Assembly (NCBI RefSeq): GCF_900609045.1
Contig: NZ_UXAV01000042.1
Location: forward strand, 434,001-498,000
Length of the DNA stretch: 64,000 nucleotides
Direction: 5' to 3'
Source: Filibacter tadaridae
GTDB taxonomy: Bacteria > Bacillota > Bacilli > Bacillales_A > Planococcaceae
The notes below the pieces were generated by a model. It saw only the letters and a program-made list of their open reading frames with translations. It was not told the DNA's origin and did not search any database. The position numbers and the translations under genes are program-made. Shown here one piece after another: positions 1 to 7,983 of the stretch. Position 1 is the first letter of the stretch; each line of letters begins with the position of its first letter.

Positions 1-571
1 TTGTGGTCAGCGTGTCCCATGGGCTTTTAAAAGCTAGTCCAAGTACTTTATCAATATTTGTAATGAGTATTAAAGTAGTAACTGAGCCGATAAATGAAAT
101 CTTTAACATCGACTTCATTAATTCAACAATAGCTCGCATTGAAAAAATTCGTTTTACCCCTTTTATAGGGTCAATTTTCTTCAAATCGAATTTCAACGGT
201 TCAGCTGTGAACAATAGGCCGAACTGCATTAGATTCCCAGCAATTCCGGCAACCATAGCGACAAGCATAACGGGTAAAAGAAGAAATGCCATCTGAACCA
301 ATACATCAGTATAAATAAGCATTGTAGAATCTGCATCAAGTGTAACTATAGGTATGTATTGCGTAAACGCTTGCGTAAAGAAAACGAAAAATCGGTCCCT
401 CATAAATCCCGACGCAAAGAACAGGAAGAGGAACACAGCTAACAGAACAATTGCACTGGTGACATCCTGGCTTTTTAAGACTTGTCCTTTTTTCCGGGAA
501 TCTTCCCGCTTTTTCGGTGTGGCCTTTTCAGTCTTCTCCCCTGCAAAGAACTGCAAATCAAGTTTCAACAT
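1..571 (-). CDS. flhB: Flagellar export switch protein FlhB (3' part off the window)
   Basis: FlhB is the membrane component of the flagellar type III export gate that switches substrate specificity from rod/hook to filament proteins. The visible N-terminal 190 codons start LKLDLQFFAGEKTEKATP, the typical Gram-positive FlhB opening, followed by a KKR-rich stretch and the first hydrophobic segments. The cytoplasmic autocleavage domain with its NPTH site is beyond the window. An AGGAGG lies 11 bases before the ATG at 571; a TTG directly upstream (574) is also possible. The start overlaps the end of fliR, indicating translational coupling. The order fliP-fliQ-fliR-flhB is that of the B. subtilis fla/che operon. 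Confidence 0.93.
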   Translation of the reverse strand, partial: MLKLDLQFFAGEKTEKATPKKREDSRKKGQVLKSQDVTSAIVLLAVFLFLFFASGFMRDRFFVFFTQAFTQYIPIVTLDADSTMLIYTDVLVQMAFLLLPVMLVAMVAGIAGNLMQFGLLFTAEPLKFDLKKIDPIKGVKRIFSMRAIVELMKSMLKISFIGSVTTLILITNIDKVLGLAFKSPWDTLTT

Positions 572-575
572 CAAG

Positions 576-1352
576 TTAGCCACCTCCTAGAAGCATCATC
601 AGATTCCGCATACTGATAATCATAAACTCAAATAATTCTTGCATGACAGCAACCATCACGCCCATCACGATAAATAGCACAATGAAACTAACACCTATTT
701 TGATGGGGAATCCGACTACGAAAATATTCAGCTGCGGAACGGCCCTTGCAGTAATACCAAGTGCCAAGTCAACAAGGAATAACGTAGCAACAATCGGAAT
801 CGACATTTGGAATGCAATGCCGAATGCCTTCGCAAATGTTTTGATAACTAACTCGACAACCCGTTCATCGCCGAATGCTGGCCATAACTGATCAAGCGGC
901 ATAAACTGATAGCTGTAAAAGACGCCATCAAGCAACATATGATGACCGTTAAGCGCAAGCAACAACAAAATAGCTAGAGAATTAAAAAACTGACCCATAA
1001 GTGGTGATTGTGCACCGGTTTGCGGGTCAATGACGTTTGCAATCGCAAACCCCATTTGGAAATCGATGAATCCACCAGCAATCTGTATAGCAGCCATGAT
1101 AATATAGGCGATAATCCCAATTGCCAATCCTACCATTGCCTCTTTCATAACTAGTAAAATATAGGCTCCATCAATTGTAAGTTCCGGAACTTCAATTGTG
1201 TACACCATCATCCATGCAATCAATGCCCCAAAAATAATACGTTGTGTAGTCGGAATTGCCTTATAGGAAAATAACGGAAGTGTTACAAAAAATGCAGTAA
1301 CGCGGGTCAATATAAGTAAGTAAGCCGCTAGAGAAGGTATCAATTCTTCCAT
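576..1352 (-). CDS. fliR: Flagellar export gate protein FliR
   Basis: FliR is an integral membrane part of the flagellar type III export gate and assembles with FliP and FliQ into the helical core of the export channel. The 258-residue protein is almost entirely hydrophobic with about six membrane segments, and has the family-like opening (YLLILTRVTAFFVTLPLFS) and a central FQMGFAIANVIDPQTG segment. Its length is usual for Bacillales FliR. It starts only 4 bases after the fliQ stop and its 3' end overlaps the flhB start, so it sits in a coupled export-apparatus block. I see no internal damage. Confidence 0.95.
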   Translation of the reverse strand: MEELIPSLAAYLLILTRVTAFFVTLPLFSYKAIPTTQRIIFGALIAWMMVYTIEVPELTIDGAYILLVMKEAMVGLAIGIIAYIIMAAIQIAGGFIDFQMGFAIANVIDPQTGAQSPLMGQFFNSLAILLLLALNGHHMLLDGVFYSYQFMPLDQLWPAFGDERVVELVIKTFAKAFGIAFQMSIPIVATLFLVDLALGITARAVPQLNIFVVGFPIKIGVSFIVLFIVMGVMVAVMQELFEFMIISMRNLMMLLGGG

Positions 1353-1356
1353 TCAA

Positions 1357-1626
1357 TCACCCGACATACCGTGTAAGATTTTCGAAAATATCAGCTGCAA
1401 AATTTGTTACTTTTGACAACATCCATGGTCCAAAAAAAATAATGCCTACAAATACAGCAACAATTTTCGGGACGAATGCGAGTGTTTGTTCTTGAATCTG
1501 TGTCGTGGCTTGAAATATACTGACGGCAAGCCCCGTTACAAGCGCAATAATAAGGAGGGGTCCCGACGTCAAAAGGATGACCCAAACTGCACGTTCTGCT
1601 ATGGCAACCACCATTTCACCTGTCAA
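1357..1626 (-). CDS. fliQ: Flagellar export gate protein FliQ
   Basis: FliQ is the small two-helix membrane subunit of the FliPQR export gate. The 89 residues show two long hydrophobic helices separated by a short polar loop containing QATTQIQEQTLAFVPK, a typical FliQ signature. An AGGAGG sits 7 bases before the ATG. It lies between fliP (11 bases upstream) and fliR, as expected for the operon. Confidence 0.95.
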   Translation of the reverse strand: MTGEMVVAIAERAVWVILLTSGPLLIIALVTGLAVSIFQATTQIQEQTLAFVPKIVAVFVGIIFFGPWMLSKVTNFAADIFENLTRYVG

Positions 1627-1637
1627 TTAAACCCCTC

Positions 1638-2303
1638 CTAAAAACTTTGCAGCAATGACTTGATAATCAAATACCAGCCATCCACAAGAACAAATAATAA
1701 TATTTTGAATGGCAATGATATCATTACCGGCGGTAACATCATCATCCCCATTGACATTAGTACACTTGCTACAATCATATCAATAACAAGAAATGGAATG
1801 AATATCATGAAACCCATTTGAAATGCAGTTTTTATCTCACTCAATGCAAAAGCCGGAACAAGCATTGTGAGCGGAATATCTTCAAGCTTTTCCGGCGTAT
1901 CTGCCTTGTTGTATTTGAGAAATAACTCCAAATCCTTTTGTCGCGTATATTTACTCATAAACTCTTTAAACGGGATACTAGCTTTGTCATACGCTTCATC
2001 CAACGTGATTTCATCAGCAAACAAAGGGGTAAGCGCCGTCTCATTCACTTGTTGAAATGTCGGTGCCATTATAAAAAATGTTAAAAAAAGAGCAAGACCG
2101 ACAATAACTTGGTTTGGAGGCATTTGTTGTGTAGCAAGTGCCGTCCTAACGAAGGATAGGACAATGACAATGCGAGCAAATAAAGTCATTAGAATGAGGA
2201 TGGCTGGCGCTAACGATAAAACAGTCAAAAGAAGCATCATTTTAATGGATGTCGAAACATTGGATGCTTCGCTATCCGAAAAAAACTGCATAAAATCATT
2301 CAT
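1638..2303 (-). CDS. fliP: Flagellar export gate protein FliP
   Basis: FliP is the principal subunit of the export-gate core. Family motifs are clear: a first hydrophobic segment (MLLLTVLSLAPAILILMT), then RIVIVLSFVRTALATQQMPP, which is close to invariant in FliP and its type III secretion homologues, a polar periplasmic-type loop (about residues 95-150), and two C-terminal membrane segments ending in KSLLQSF. At 221 residues it has the normal length. The start overlaps the 3' end of fliO by 8 bases. Confidence 0.96.
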   Translation of the reverse strand: MNDFMQFFSDSEASNVSTSIKMMLLLTVLSLAPAILILMTLFARIVIVLSFVRTALATQQMPPNQVIVGLALFLTFFIMAPTFQQVNETALTPLFADEITLDEAYDKASIPFKEFMSKYTRQKDLELFLKYNKADTPEKLEDIPLTMLVPAFALSEIKTAFQMGFMIFIPFLVIDMIVASVLMSMGMMMLPPVMISLPFKILLFVLVDGWYLIIKSLLQSF

Positions 2304-2991
2304 CTTTAGTCTGCTCCTTTTCCGTCAAACGACCAATCTGTTTCTTCCTCTCCTCTTTCATCTCATTGAGTTTCGAATTGAATAGACTTCCAAAGTCAGT
2401 CGTCTTTTTTATCGGCTCTACTTGCTTTTTCTTGTTTGAGCCGGCGATTTTAGAAAGAACCAGATCTAACATTCCACCTGGTAGCTGTTTATCATCTTCA
2501 TCATAAAAGTCAGTAAGTCTTTCAATCTCTGCCGGATCTGTAATTTCTTTCAAGAGACGAATATCATCCCCTACTCCTATCAAGAAATAACTTTCACCCA
2601 CAACGACGAGTTGCATGGACTTATGCTGACCAAGCGAAACACCACCCATATTTTTCATAAGCCGGTTTTTATCATACATCCGATTTTTGCGATTTATAAA
2701 TTTCAGAAGTGCAAATAATAATCCAATGACAAACAGTAAAGCGAAAAATGTTTTTATGTAATCCCATGCCGTCAAACCGACAGCTACCTCATCATTTGAA
2801 TGATCGGAAGCCGGCATATCACTTTCTTTTTCAGTTACTTTCTTTTCACCGCAGCCTTTTCCAGAATCCAGACAATCGGACACCGTGCGATTTGGATCCG
2901 CGCTAGCCAAGACAGGTGTTGGTGTGTAGCTTGCTATAAAAACAAATACTAGAAGAACGGATAGCCATGTGTAAATAACCGATACCTTCAT
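2296..2991 (-). CDS. fliO: Flagellar biosynthesis protein FliO/FliZ
   Basis: This membrane protein helps assemble the FliP ring; in B. subtilis the gene is called fliZ. It has a Sec-type signal sequence (about residues 1-30), a short exported segment with two cysteines (CLDSGKGC), one transmembrane helix near residues 80-100 (FFALLFVIGLLFALLKF) and a cytoplasmic domain with the family feature MGGVSLGQHKSMQLVVVG. The C-terminal tail is strongly charged (EERKKQIGRL). It lies between cheY and fliP as in B. subtilis. Confidence 0.9.
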   Translation of the reverse strand: MKVSVIYTWLSVLLVFVFIASYTPTPVLASADPNRTVSDCLDSGKGCGEKKVTEKESDMPASDHSNDEVAVGLTAWDYIKTFFALLFVIGLLFALLKFINRKNRMYDKNRLMKNMGGVSLGQHKSMQLVVVGESYFLIGVGDDIRLLKEITDPAEIERLTDFYDEDDKQLPGGMLDLVLSKIAGSNKKKQVEPIKKTTDFGSLFNSKLNEMKEERKKQIGRLTEKEQTKDE

Positions 2992-2998
2992 TAGATAA

Positions 2999-3361
2999 TT
3001 ATCCTAATGCTTTTTCGATTGCTTCAACAACGCGGTCTGCTTGGAACGGTTTGACGATGAAGTCTTTTGCACCCGCTTGGATTGCATCAATAACCATTGC
3101 TTGTTGGCCCATTGCTGAACACATGATAATCATTGCAGATGGGTCTTTTTCTTTAATTTTTTTCAATGCCGTAATTCCATCCATTTCAGGCATCGTTATA
3201 TCCATTGTGACAAGATCCGGTTTTAACTCCATGTACTTTTCAACAGCTTGGGCGCCATCTGCTGCCTCACCAACTACTTCAAAACCATTTTTCGTTAAAA
3301 TATCTTTCACCATCATCCGCATGAATGCGGCGTCATCCACTATTAAAATACGTCTTCCCAT
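2999..3361 (-). CDS. cheY: Chemotaxis response regulator CheY
   Basis: CheY is a single-domain receiver which, when phosphorylated by CheA, binds the flagellar switch and changes rotation bias. The 120 residues show the acidic pair in ILIVDDAAFMR, the phosphoacceptor aspartate in LVTMDITMPEMDG, the conserved Ser/Thr in MIIMCSAMG and the lysine in DFIVKPFQADRV. I place the start at the ATG at 3361 because a GGAGG lies 8 bases upstream; a longer frame opening at TTG 3376 would put that ribosome site inside the gene. Position directly downstream of fliY, which encodes the CheY-P phosphatase/switch protein, fits their functional pairing. Confidence 0.96.
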   Translation of the reverse strand: MGRRILIVDDAAFMRMMVKDILTKNGFEVVGEAADGAQAVEKYMELKPDLVTMDITMPEMDGITALKKIKEKDPSAMIIMCSAMGQQAMVIDAIQAGAKDFIVKPFQADRVVEAIEKALG

Positions 3362-3380
3362 TTCCATTACCTCCAAAGTT

Positions 3381-4568
3381 CTATCTTAAATTTTTCAGTC
3401 TGTCTGATTGACTCAGAATATCTGTAATCCGAACACCGAAGTTTTCGTCAATTACAACAACTTCGCCAAAAGCAATTGGTCGATTGTTGACAAGAATATC
3501 AACGGGTTCGCCTGCAAGCTTGTCCAATTCAATGATTGAACCACTTGACATTTCCAGTATTTCCTTAATCGAACGTTTCGCACGTCCAAGTTCCACTGTT
3601 ACGTGTAACGAAATATCAAGAAGTAAATTCAAATTATTCGATTCACCTTGACTTAGTGCGGGATTTTCAAAACTGGCAAACTGTGCTTGCTGTACATGGA
3701 CCTGCGGCTGAGCTGGACGCGTTCGCTCTTGCTGTTGTGGTGCAGCCTGTTGTTGCAGATTCTGATGGTTTGCCGAACTTTGTTGCGGCTCTTGATGTAC
3801 CATTTCTTGTTGTTTAGGAGATTGTTGCACAGGCGGCGCCATTTCAGCCACCGCTGCTGCCTCAGCTTCCGCATTTCCGCCAAGAAGTGTTACAACAAGG
3901 TCCTTACCAAAAGTTAATGGAAGCAATTGCATAATATTCGAGTCAATCAAATTTCCAACCTTCAAATTGAATGATACACTAATTAACAATTCGTGTTCAG
4001 GAATATTTTCTCTTCCCTGATCTTCTTGGACATCAATCAGATCAATTGATGGCGGGGAAATGTCAACTCGTTTATTAAAGACTGTTGACATTGACGTTGC
4101 AGCTGACCCCATCATTTGATTCATCGCTTCTTGAACAGCGCTTAAATGGATATCGCCAAGACTTCGATCTGGGTCGGACCCATCTCCTCCTAGCATTAGA
4201 TCTGCAATGATTGATGCATCGTCTTGCTTAATAACAAGGAGGTTCATCCCACTTAATCCTTCAGTATAGTTAACTTTGCAAGCAACATAGGGATGTGTGA
4301 AATCATTTTCCAACTTATCCTTATCCACAATTGAAATTCTCGGCGTTGTGATTTCCACTTTTTGTCCCAGAAGTGCAGACAAAGCAGTAGCTGCACTACC
4401 AAAAGATATGTTCCCAATTTCACCCAGTGCATCTTTTTCCATTTCGTCCAAATAGTCATCTGTATTCAATTTTTCAGTAGATGGGGGTAAGATCTCTTCG
4501 CTTTGCAAAGGTTCACCTCGTAATAGCGCTTCGATTTCCTCTTGTGAAAGTATATTATCACTCATCAT
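3381..4568 (-). CDS. fliY: Flagellar switch / CheY-P phosphatase FliY
   Basis: FliY is the Firmicute switch protein that combines CheC-type CheY-P phosphatase activity with a FliN-like C-terminal domain in the C-ring. The N-terminus resembles that of FliM (MSDNILSQEEIEALL). Two CheC-like active-site helices follow (ALGEIGNISFGSAATAL and AVQEAMNQMMGSAATSM, both with E-x-x-N/E-x-x-x type patterns). A glutamine-rich linker of about 50 residues follows (near residues 250-300), and then a FliN/SpoA domain (DISLHVTVELGRAKRSIKEIL). The ATG at 4568 is 8 bases after GGAGG; ATG 4565 is the alternative. It overlaps the fliM end by 11 bases. Confidence 0.93.
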   Translation of the reverse strand: MMSDNILSQEEIEALLRGEPLQSEEILPPSTEKLNTDDYLDEMEKDALGEIGNISFGSAATALSALLGQKVEITTPRISIVDKDKLENDFTHPYVACKVNYTEGLSGMNLLVIKQDDASIIADLMLGGDGSDPDRSLGDIHLSAVQEAMNQMMGSAATSMSTVFNKRVDISPPSIDLIDVQEDQGRENIPEHELLISVSFNLKVGNLIDSNIMQLLPLTFGKDLVVTLLGGNAEAEAAAVAEMAPPVQQSPKQQEMVHQEPQQSSANHQNLQQQAAPQQQERTRPAQPQVHVQQAQFASFENPALSQGESNNLNLLLDISLHVTVELGRAKRSIKEILEMSSGSIIELDKLAGEPVDILVNNRPIAFGEVVVIDENFGVRITDILSQSDRLKNLR

Positions 4569-5556
4569 CTTCATCCCCTCCAATCAATGTCTCAATAATT
4601 TGTACGGCCATCCTACTTTTGAGTTGTCCCGGCTGTGCTGTGAATTTAGGTATGTCCCCAATTTTAATAGTAAGTGGATCATCCACTTTCCGATCAAGCG
4701 ATAAGACATCACCTTTTTGAAGGTATAGAAAATCCTCAACCGTCATACGCCCGGTTCCCAGTTCTGCCACTATCGGTAGCTGCGTTTGTTTCAACCGTTT
4801 CTCCAATTGCATACTTTGATTTGAAGTTGGCTCTTTTTTATTGGTTTGCATCCAATAGCGAACAGATAGACTCGGCACGATAGGTTCAAGGACAACATGC
4901 GGAATACAGATGTTAATCATTCCGCTTGATTCCCCGATAATTATATTAAACGAAATAACAACGACTGTTTCATTCGGCGAAACCATTTGTAAGAATTGTG
5001 GATTCACCTCTATTTCTTTTAGAAAAGGATTGATATCCGTAATGCCAGCCCATGCTTCTCGTAAATTATCGAACGACCTCTCAAAAAGGTTGGTCATAAT
5101 TTTCATTTCAATTTCAGTTAAATTATCGACCTTACCAGGAATTTCCCCAACACCACCCATTAATCGATCAAGCATTGAGTACGCGATGTTCGGATTCACT
5201 TCCATTAAAATATTCCCTTCAAGCGGCGGTACTTCGAAGATATTTATCAACGTCATATTAGGTATCGAACGGATAAATTCTTCGAAAGGAATCTGATCGA
5301 CCGAAGCGACGTTTAGTTGGACATACGTTCGAAGTTGAGCCGAAAAGTACGTTGTTAATAGCCTAGCAAAGTTTTCATGAATCCGTGTAAGACTTCGAAT
5401 CTGATCTTTTGAAAATCGAAGGGCACGTTTAAAATCGTACACTTTAATCTTTTGGGTCCCCTCTTCTTGCTTCATGTCATCTGCCGACATTTCCCCAGTC
5501 GATAACGCGGATAATAATGCGTCAATCTCATTTTGGGATAAGATATCCCCGGACAT
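4558..5556 (-). CDS. fliM: Flagellar motor switch protein FliM
   Basis: FliM is the C-ring protein that receives CheY-P and links FliG to FliY/FliN. The N-terminal CheY-binding peptide (LSQNEIDALLSAL) is present, followed by the middle CheC-like domain (YDFKRALRFSKDQIRSLTRI; GGVGEIPGK) and a C-terminal SpoA/FliN-like domain (ELGTGRMTVEDFLYLQKGDV). It has 332 residues from the ATG at 5556, which has GGAGG 7 bases upstream. The end overlaps fliY by 11 bases. Confidence 0.96.
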   Translation of the reverse strand: MSGDILSQNEIDALLSALSTGEMSADDMKQEEGTQKIKVYDFKRALRFSKDQIRSLTRIHENFARLLTTYFSAQLRTYVQLNVASVDQIPFEEFIRSIPNMTLINIFEVPPLEGNILMEVNPNIAYSMLDRLMGGVGEIPGKVDNLTEIEMKIMTNLFERSFDNLREAWAGITDINPFLKEIEVNPQFLQMVSPNETVVVISFNIIIGESSGMINICIPHVVLEPIVPSLSVRYWMQTNKKEPTSNQSMQLEKRLKQTQLPIVAELGTGRMTVEDFLYLQKGDVLSLDRKVDDPLTIKIGDIPKFTAQPGQLKSRMAVQIIETLIGGDEDDE

Positions 5557-5592
5557 TTGGTCACCTCCCAATTATAAAATTGTTGCTGTTGT

Positions 5593-6021
5593 TTACTGAA
5601 TAATATACGACGTAATATACACCCTCTTCACTTTACCTTTTTGCATAAGCGGATTGAGGTATGACTTCAAGGCATCTTCAAAAGCCTGTTTACCCGCCTT
5701 GCCTTCCAGATCTTTTGCCGACATCTCGGATAGTTCCTGTATGACGATGTTTTTCACTTGGAATTCCCGTTTCGCAAGTTCCTCTGCCGCTTTCTTATTC
5801 TCCGTTTGGATTTTCAATGAAATGCGGATGAACTGCCTTCCTCCGAGATTCGTCGTAATCTCGGGGACATCAACAGATGATTCAATAATTTCATCAATTG
5901 ACGGTTCCTCCGTTTCTGCATCACCTTTGTTCAATTGCATAACGAGGATTAGTGCAATAACTCCGACAAGCGTTATACAAACTAGGATAATGAGTGAAAT
6001 GGTCAACATTTTATTCTTCAT
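5593..6021 (-). CDS. fliL: Flagellar basal body-associated protein FliL
   Basis: FliL is a single-pass membrane protein associated with stators at the basal body. It has one N-terminal membrane helix (residues about 5-28) and an extracytoplasmic domain with the family core GGRQFIRISLKIQTEN and a terminal VKRVYITSYIIQ. It is 142 residues from the ATG at 6021. The start overlaps the swrD stop region by 11 bases with GGGGTGA just upstream, indicating coupled translation; an upstream extension lacks a ribosome site and gives non-FliL sequence. Confidence 0.93.
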   Translation of the reverse strand: MKNKMLTISLIILVCITLVGVIALILVMQLNKGDAETEEPSIDEIIESSVDVPEITTNLGGRQFIRISLKIQTENKKAAEELAKREFQVKNIVIQELSEMSAKDLEGKAGKQAFEDALKSYLNPLMQKGKVKRVYITSYIIQ

Positions 6022-6232
6022 CTTCTTCACCCCGTAAATGAGGATTTGATAGTAACTGGACCGCCTTATAAAATTCGATGATTCGGCTGTTGACTTCCTC
6101 CGCCGGATCAAGAACAACATATTTCGAACCCGTCGTCAGGGTAATCGTCGTGTCAGGGAATGACTCAACTTTTTCTATGTACAAAGCGTTCAATGTGAAC
6201 GCCGTACCATTCAGTCGTTTAACGTGTATCAT
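6011..6232 (-). CDS. swrD: Swarming/flagellar power protein SwrD (FlbD family)
   Basis: This is the small FlbD-family protein which in B. subtilis (SwrD, formerly YlzI) raises flagellar power for swarming. The 73-residue sequence has the family pattern: MIHVKRLNGTAFTLNALYIE, then a VESFPDTTITLTTGSKYVV core. The likely start is ATG 6232. Its ribosome site is unusual: AGGAGG lies 32 bases upstream in linear sequence, with a seven-pair GC hairpin (arms 6255-6261 and 6240-6246) between the two. When folded, the effective spacing is about 10 bases. A GTG at 6250, in frame and in the hairpin loop, is the alternative start. Confidence 0.88.
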   Translation of the reverse strand: MIHVKRLNGTAFTLNALYIEKVESFPDTTITLTTGSKYVVLDPAEEVNSRIIEFYKAVQLLSNPHLRGEEDEE

Positions 6233-6270
6233 ATGAAAGGGGCCGGGCACAGAGCCGGCCCGACCCTCCT
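6230..6270 (-). promoter_or_regulatory. Hairpin-spaced ribosome binding site of swrD
   Basis: On the minus strand AGGAGG (6270-6265) is followed by 3 bases, then a perfect stem GGGCCGG/CCGGCCC with an 8-base loop, then 7 bases and ATG (6232). The all-GC stem is seen directly. That it acts as a folded spacer or a translational switch is inference. It is not a convincing terminator, since only CTTTC follows the stem. Confidence 0.6.
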
Positions 6271-6367
6271 TTTCTTAAGAAGCTATGGTTGGTATTTTAG
6301 TAGGGCGCCAGATACTGATATCCATTTGCGTACATCTGCAAATTGTGGTTGCACCTGGCATCCTATA

Positions 6368-7495
6368 TTATCGTTTCAAGTTGACAAGTTCTTGCAATAT
6401 TTCATCGGAAGTCGTGATGATTCGTGTATTTGCTTGGAAACCACGTTGTGCCACGATCATTTCCGTGAATTCTTCAGATAAATCGACGTTGGACATTTCT
6501 AGGAAACCTGATTCCATCGTACCAAATCCTTGATCAAGTGCAAAACCAATTAATGCATCACCGGAGTTTGCAGATTCACGGAACAAGTTTCCGCCTGTTT
6601 TATCAAGTCCACCTGGGGCTGAGAACTTTGCCATTTGAATTCGGCCTGCTTCTTGAAGCGATGCTTTATTATCTGACATTACCTTATCGAAAACATTTTT
6701 AGCTGTATTGTAAGGTCCGCGAAGCGGGGCTAACACACCTTTAGCAGCAGAAACATCAGCTGTAGCATTTACCTCCGCAGCTAAAGCTAATGTTTCCGCA
6801 GCTTGAGCTGCTGCTATCTCTACAGCATCTGGCGGAACCACAGCCTGAGCTTTTTTCAAATCTGCTTGAGCTTTTTTCACATCTACTTCCGCTTTTTTCA
6901 AAGTAGCTTCAGCTGTATTCAATATCTTTTCAGCATCTTTGAATTTCTTTTCAATCGGATTAAATATTACTTCTGCAGCTTCAATTTTAGCAGCACCACC
7001 TGGTGGTAAATCAACAAAATAAACAGTTCCATCTTGACCTACTGACATAGAAGATGCCGTGGTCGGTATCGTAATTTTCCCCAGTTCACCTTGGACATAT
7101 CTTCCGTCACCATCAACTAGGTCCCCACTGCTATCCATATAAAAATTCCCTGCTCTTGTATACATCGTTTCATTGCCTTCCTTCACTTGAAAGAATCCAT
7201 CACCTGAAATAGCAAGGTCTAATGTATTCCCTGTAAACTGTGTTGACCCCCCCAAGTGTATTGTATCAATCGATGCAATTTGGGATCCAAGTCCAACTTG
7301 TTTCGGGTTTACCCCCCCACGTGCTTCCCCTGGTCCTGATGCACCTGCCACTGTTTGTGAAATCAAGTCTTTAAAAATGACCCGGCCTTTTTTAAATCCG
7401 TACGTGTTGACGTTTGCGATATTGTTACCAATCACATCTAGTTTTGTTTGGAAGTTTTTTAGTCCCGAGATTCCCGAGTACATTGAGCGTAACAT
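6368..7495 (-). CDS. flgE: Flagellar hook protein FlgE (also annotated FlgG) with a long heptad-repeat insertion
   Basis: This is the hook subunit of Gram-positive fla/che operons. The N-terminus (MLRSMYSGISGLKNFQTKLD, then GNNIANVNTYGFKKGR) and C-terminus (GFLEMSNVDLSEEFTEMIV, then RGFQANTRIITTSDEILQEL) are near-canonical and form the D0/D1 helices. The protein is 375 residues, against about 264 in B. subtilis. The excess is one insertion at about residues 170-282, between a conserved SVGQDGTVYFVD strand and GRIQMAKFSAPGGL. It begins with six perfect seven-residue repeats (residues 181-222, such as AEATLKK, AEVDVKK, AQADLKK) encoded by 21-bp DNA repeats. Start ATG 7495 has GAGGGG about 10 bases upstream. 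Confidence 0.92.
   Translation of the reverse strand: MLRSMYSGISGLKNFQTKLDVIGNNIANVNTYGFKKGRVIFKDLISQTVAGASGPGEARGGVNPKQVGLGSQIASIDTIHLGGSTQFTGNTLDLAISGDGFFQVKEGNETMYTRAGNFYMDSSGDLVDGDGRYVQGELGKITIPTTASSMSVGQDGTVYFVDLPPGGAAKIEAAEVIFNPIEKKFKDAEKILNTAEATLKKAEVDVKKAQADLKKAQAVVPPDAVEIAAAQAAETLALAAEVNATADVSAAKGVLAPLRGPYNTAKNVFDKVMSDNKASLQEAGRIQMAKFSAPGGLDKTGGNLFRESANSGDALIGFALDQGFGTMESGFLEMSNVDLSEEFTEMIVAQRGFQANTRIITTSDEILQELVNLKR
6830..6955 (-). repeat. Six 21-bp heptad-coding repeats inside flgE
   Basis: On the plus strand the core units read GCTTTTTTCAAATCTGCTTG-A, GCTTTTTTCACATCTACTTC-C, GCTTTTTTCAAAGTAGCTTC-A and GCTGTATTCAATATCTTTTC-A, with two more diverged units at the ends. Each unit is exactly seven codons, so the protein shows an in-phase alanine/lysine heptad pattern of coiled-coil type. 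The spacing and similarity point to tandem duplication. Confidence 0.85.
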
Positions 7496-7580
7496 ATATA
7501 TTTTTCCCCTCTCGATTTTAAAAAGTGTATCTGCTTCATTCAGTCGGCAGATAATTGGCATCCATTAGGTCCTGCCACGT

Positions 7581-7964
7581 TTAACTAAGTACGATTGTGC
7601 CGTCGATATTTGTGAATAATTGATCTTTCGCTTCCATACGATCCATCGCCGTGATGACCGTCGAGTTCTTTGCGCTGACAATTAGTGCTGCTTGGTCCAT
7701 CAGTACGAGCGATTCTTTGATTCCCTTCATCTTCGCTTCGTTGACCTTATCCTTGATGTGTGCCCATTCGGCATCCGAAATTTGGATGCTCCGTTCCGCT
7801 AAACGTTCGCTTGCATGTTTGCTGATTTTAAGTTCAGCAGGTTGCATTGCCTTGTTCAGATGTTCGAGAAACGATTGTTTGGGGCCATCTTGCACAGGCT
7901 GTAAAGGCTGTCCTTGGCGAATGAGCGGTTGCGATGGAGTGCGATGGATAGTTAACTTGTCCAT
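7581..7964 (-). CDS. Flagellar operon protein, TIGR02530-like
   Basis: A small conserved protein found between flgD and flgE in many Bacillales and Clostridia; its molecular role is not established. The 127 residues have a disordered proline/glutamine-rich N-terminus and a conserved core ISKHASERLAERSIQISDAE with a C-terminal LFTNIDGTIVLS, which I recognise as this family. AAAGGAG lies 7 bases before the ATG. It sits 19 bases after flgD. A part in hook or hook-cap assembly is suggested only by location. Confidence 0.78.
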   Translation of the reverse strand: MDKLTIHRTPSQPLIRQGQPLQPVQDGPKQSFLEHLNKAMQPAELKISKHASERLAERSIQISDAEWAHIKDKVNEAKMKGIKESLVLMDQAALIVSAKNSTVITAMDRMEAKDQLFTNIDGTIVLS

Positions 7965-7983
7965 ACACTCGCTCCTTTCGTTG

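Noticed and set aside
6239..6262. GC hairpin upstream of swrD as a transcription terminator
   Set aside because: Only CTTTC follows the stem on the minus strand, and downstream genes of the operon continue at once.
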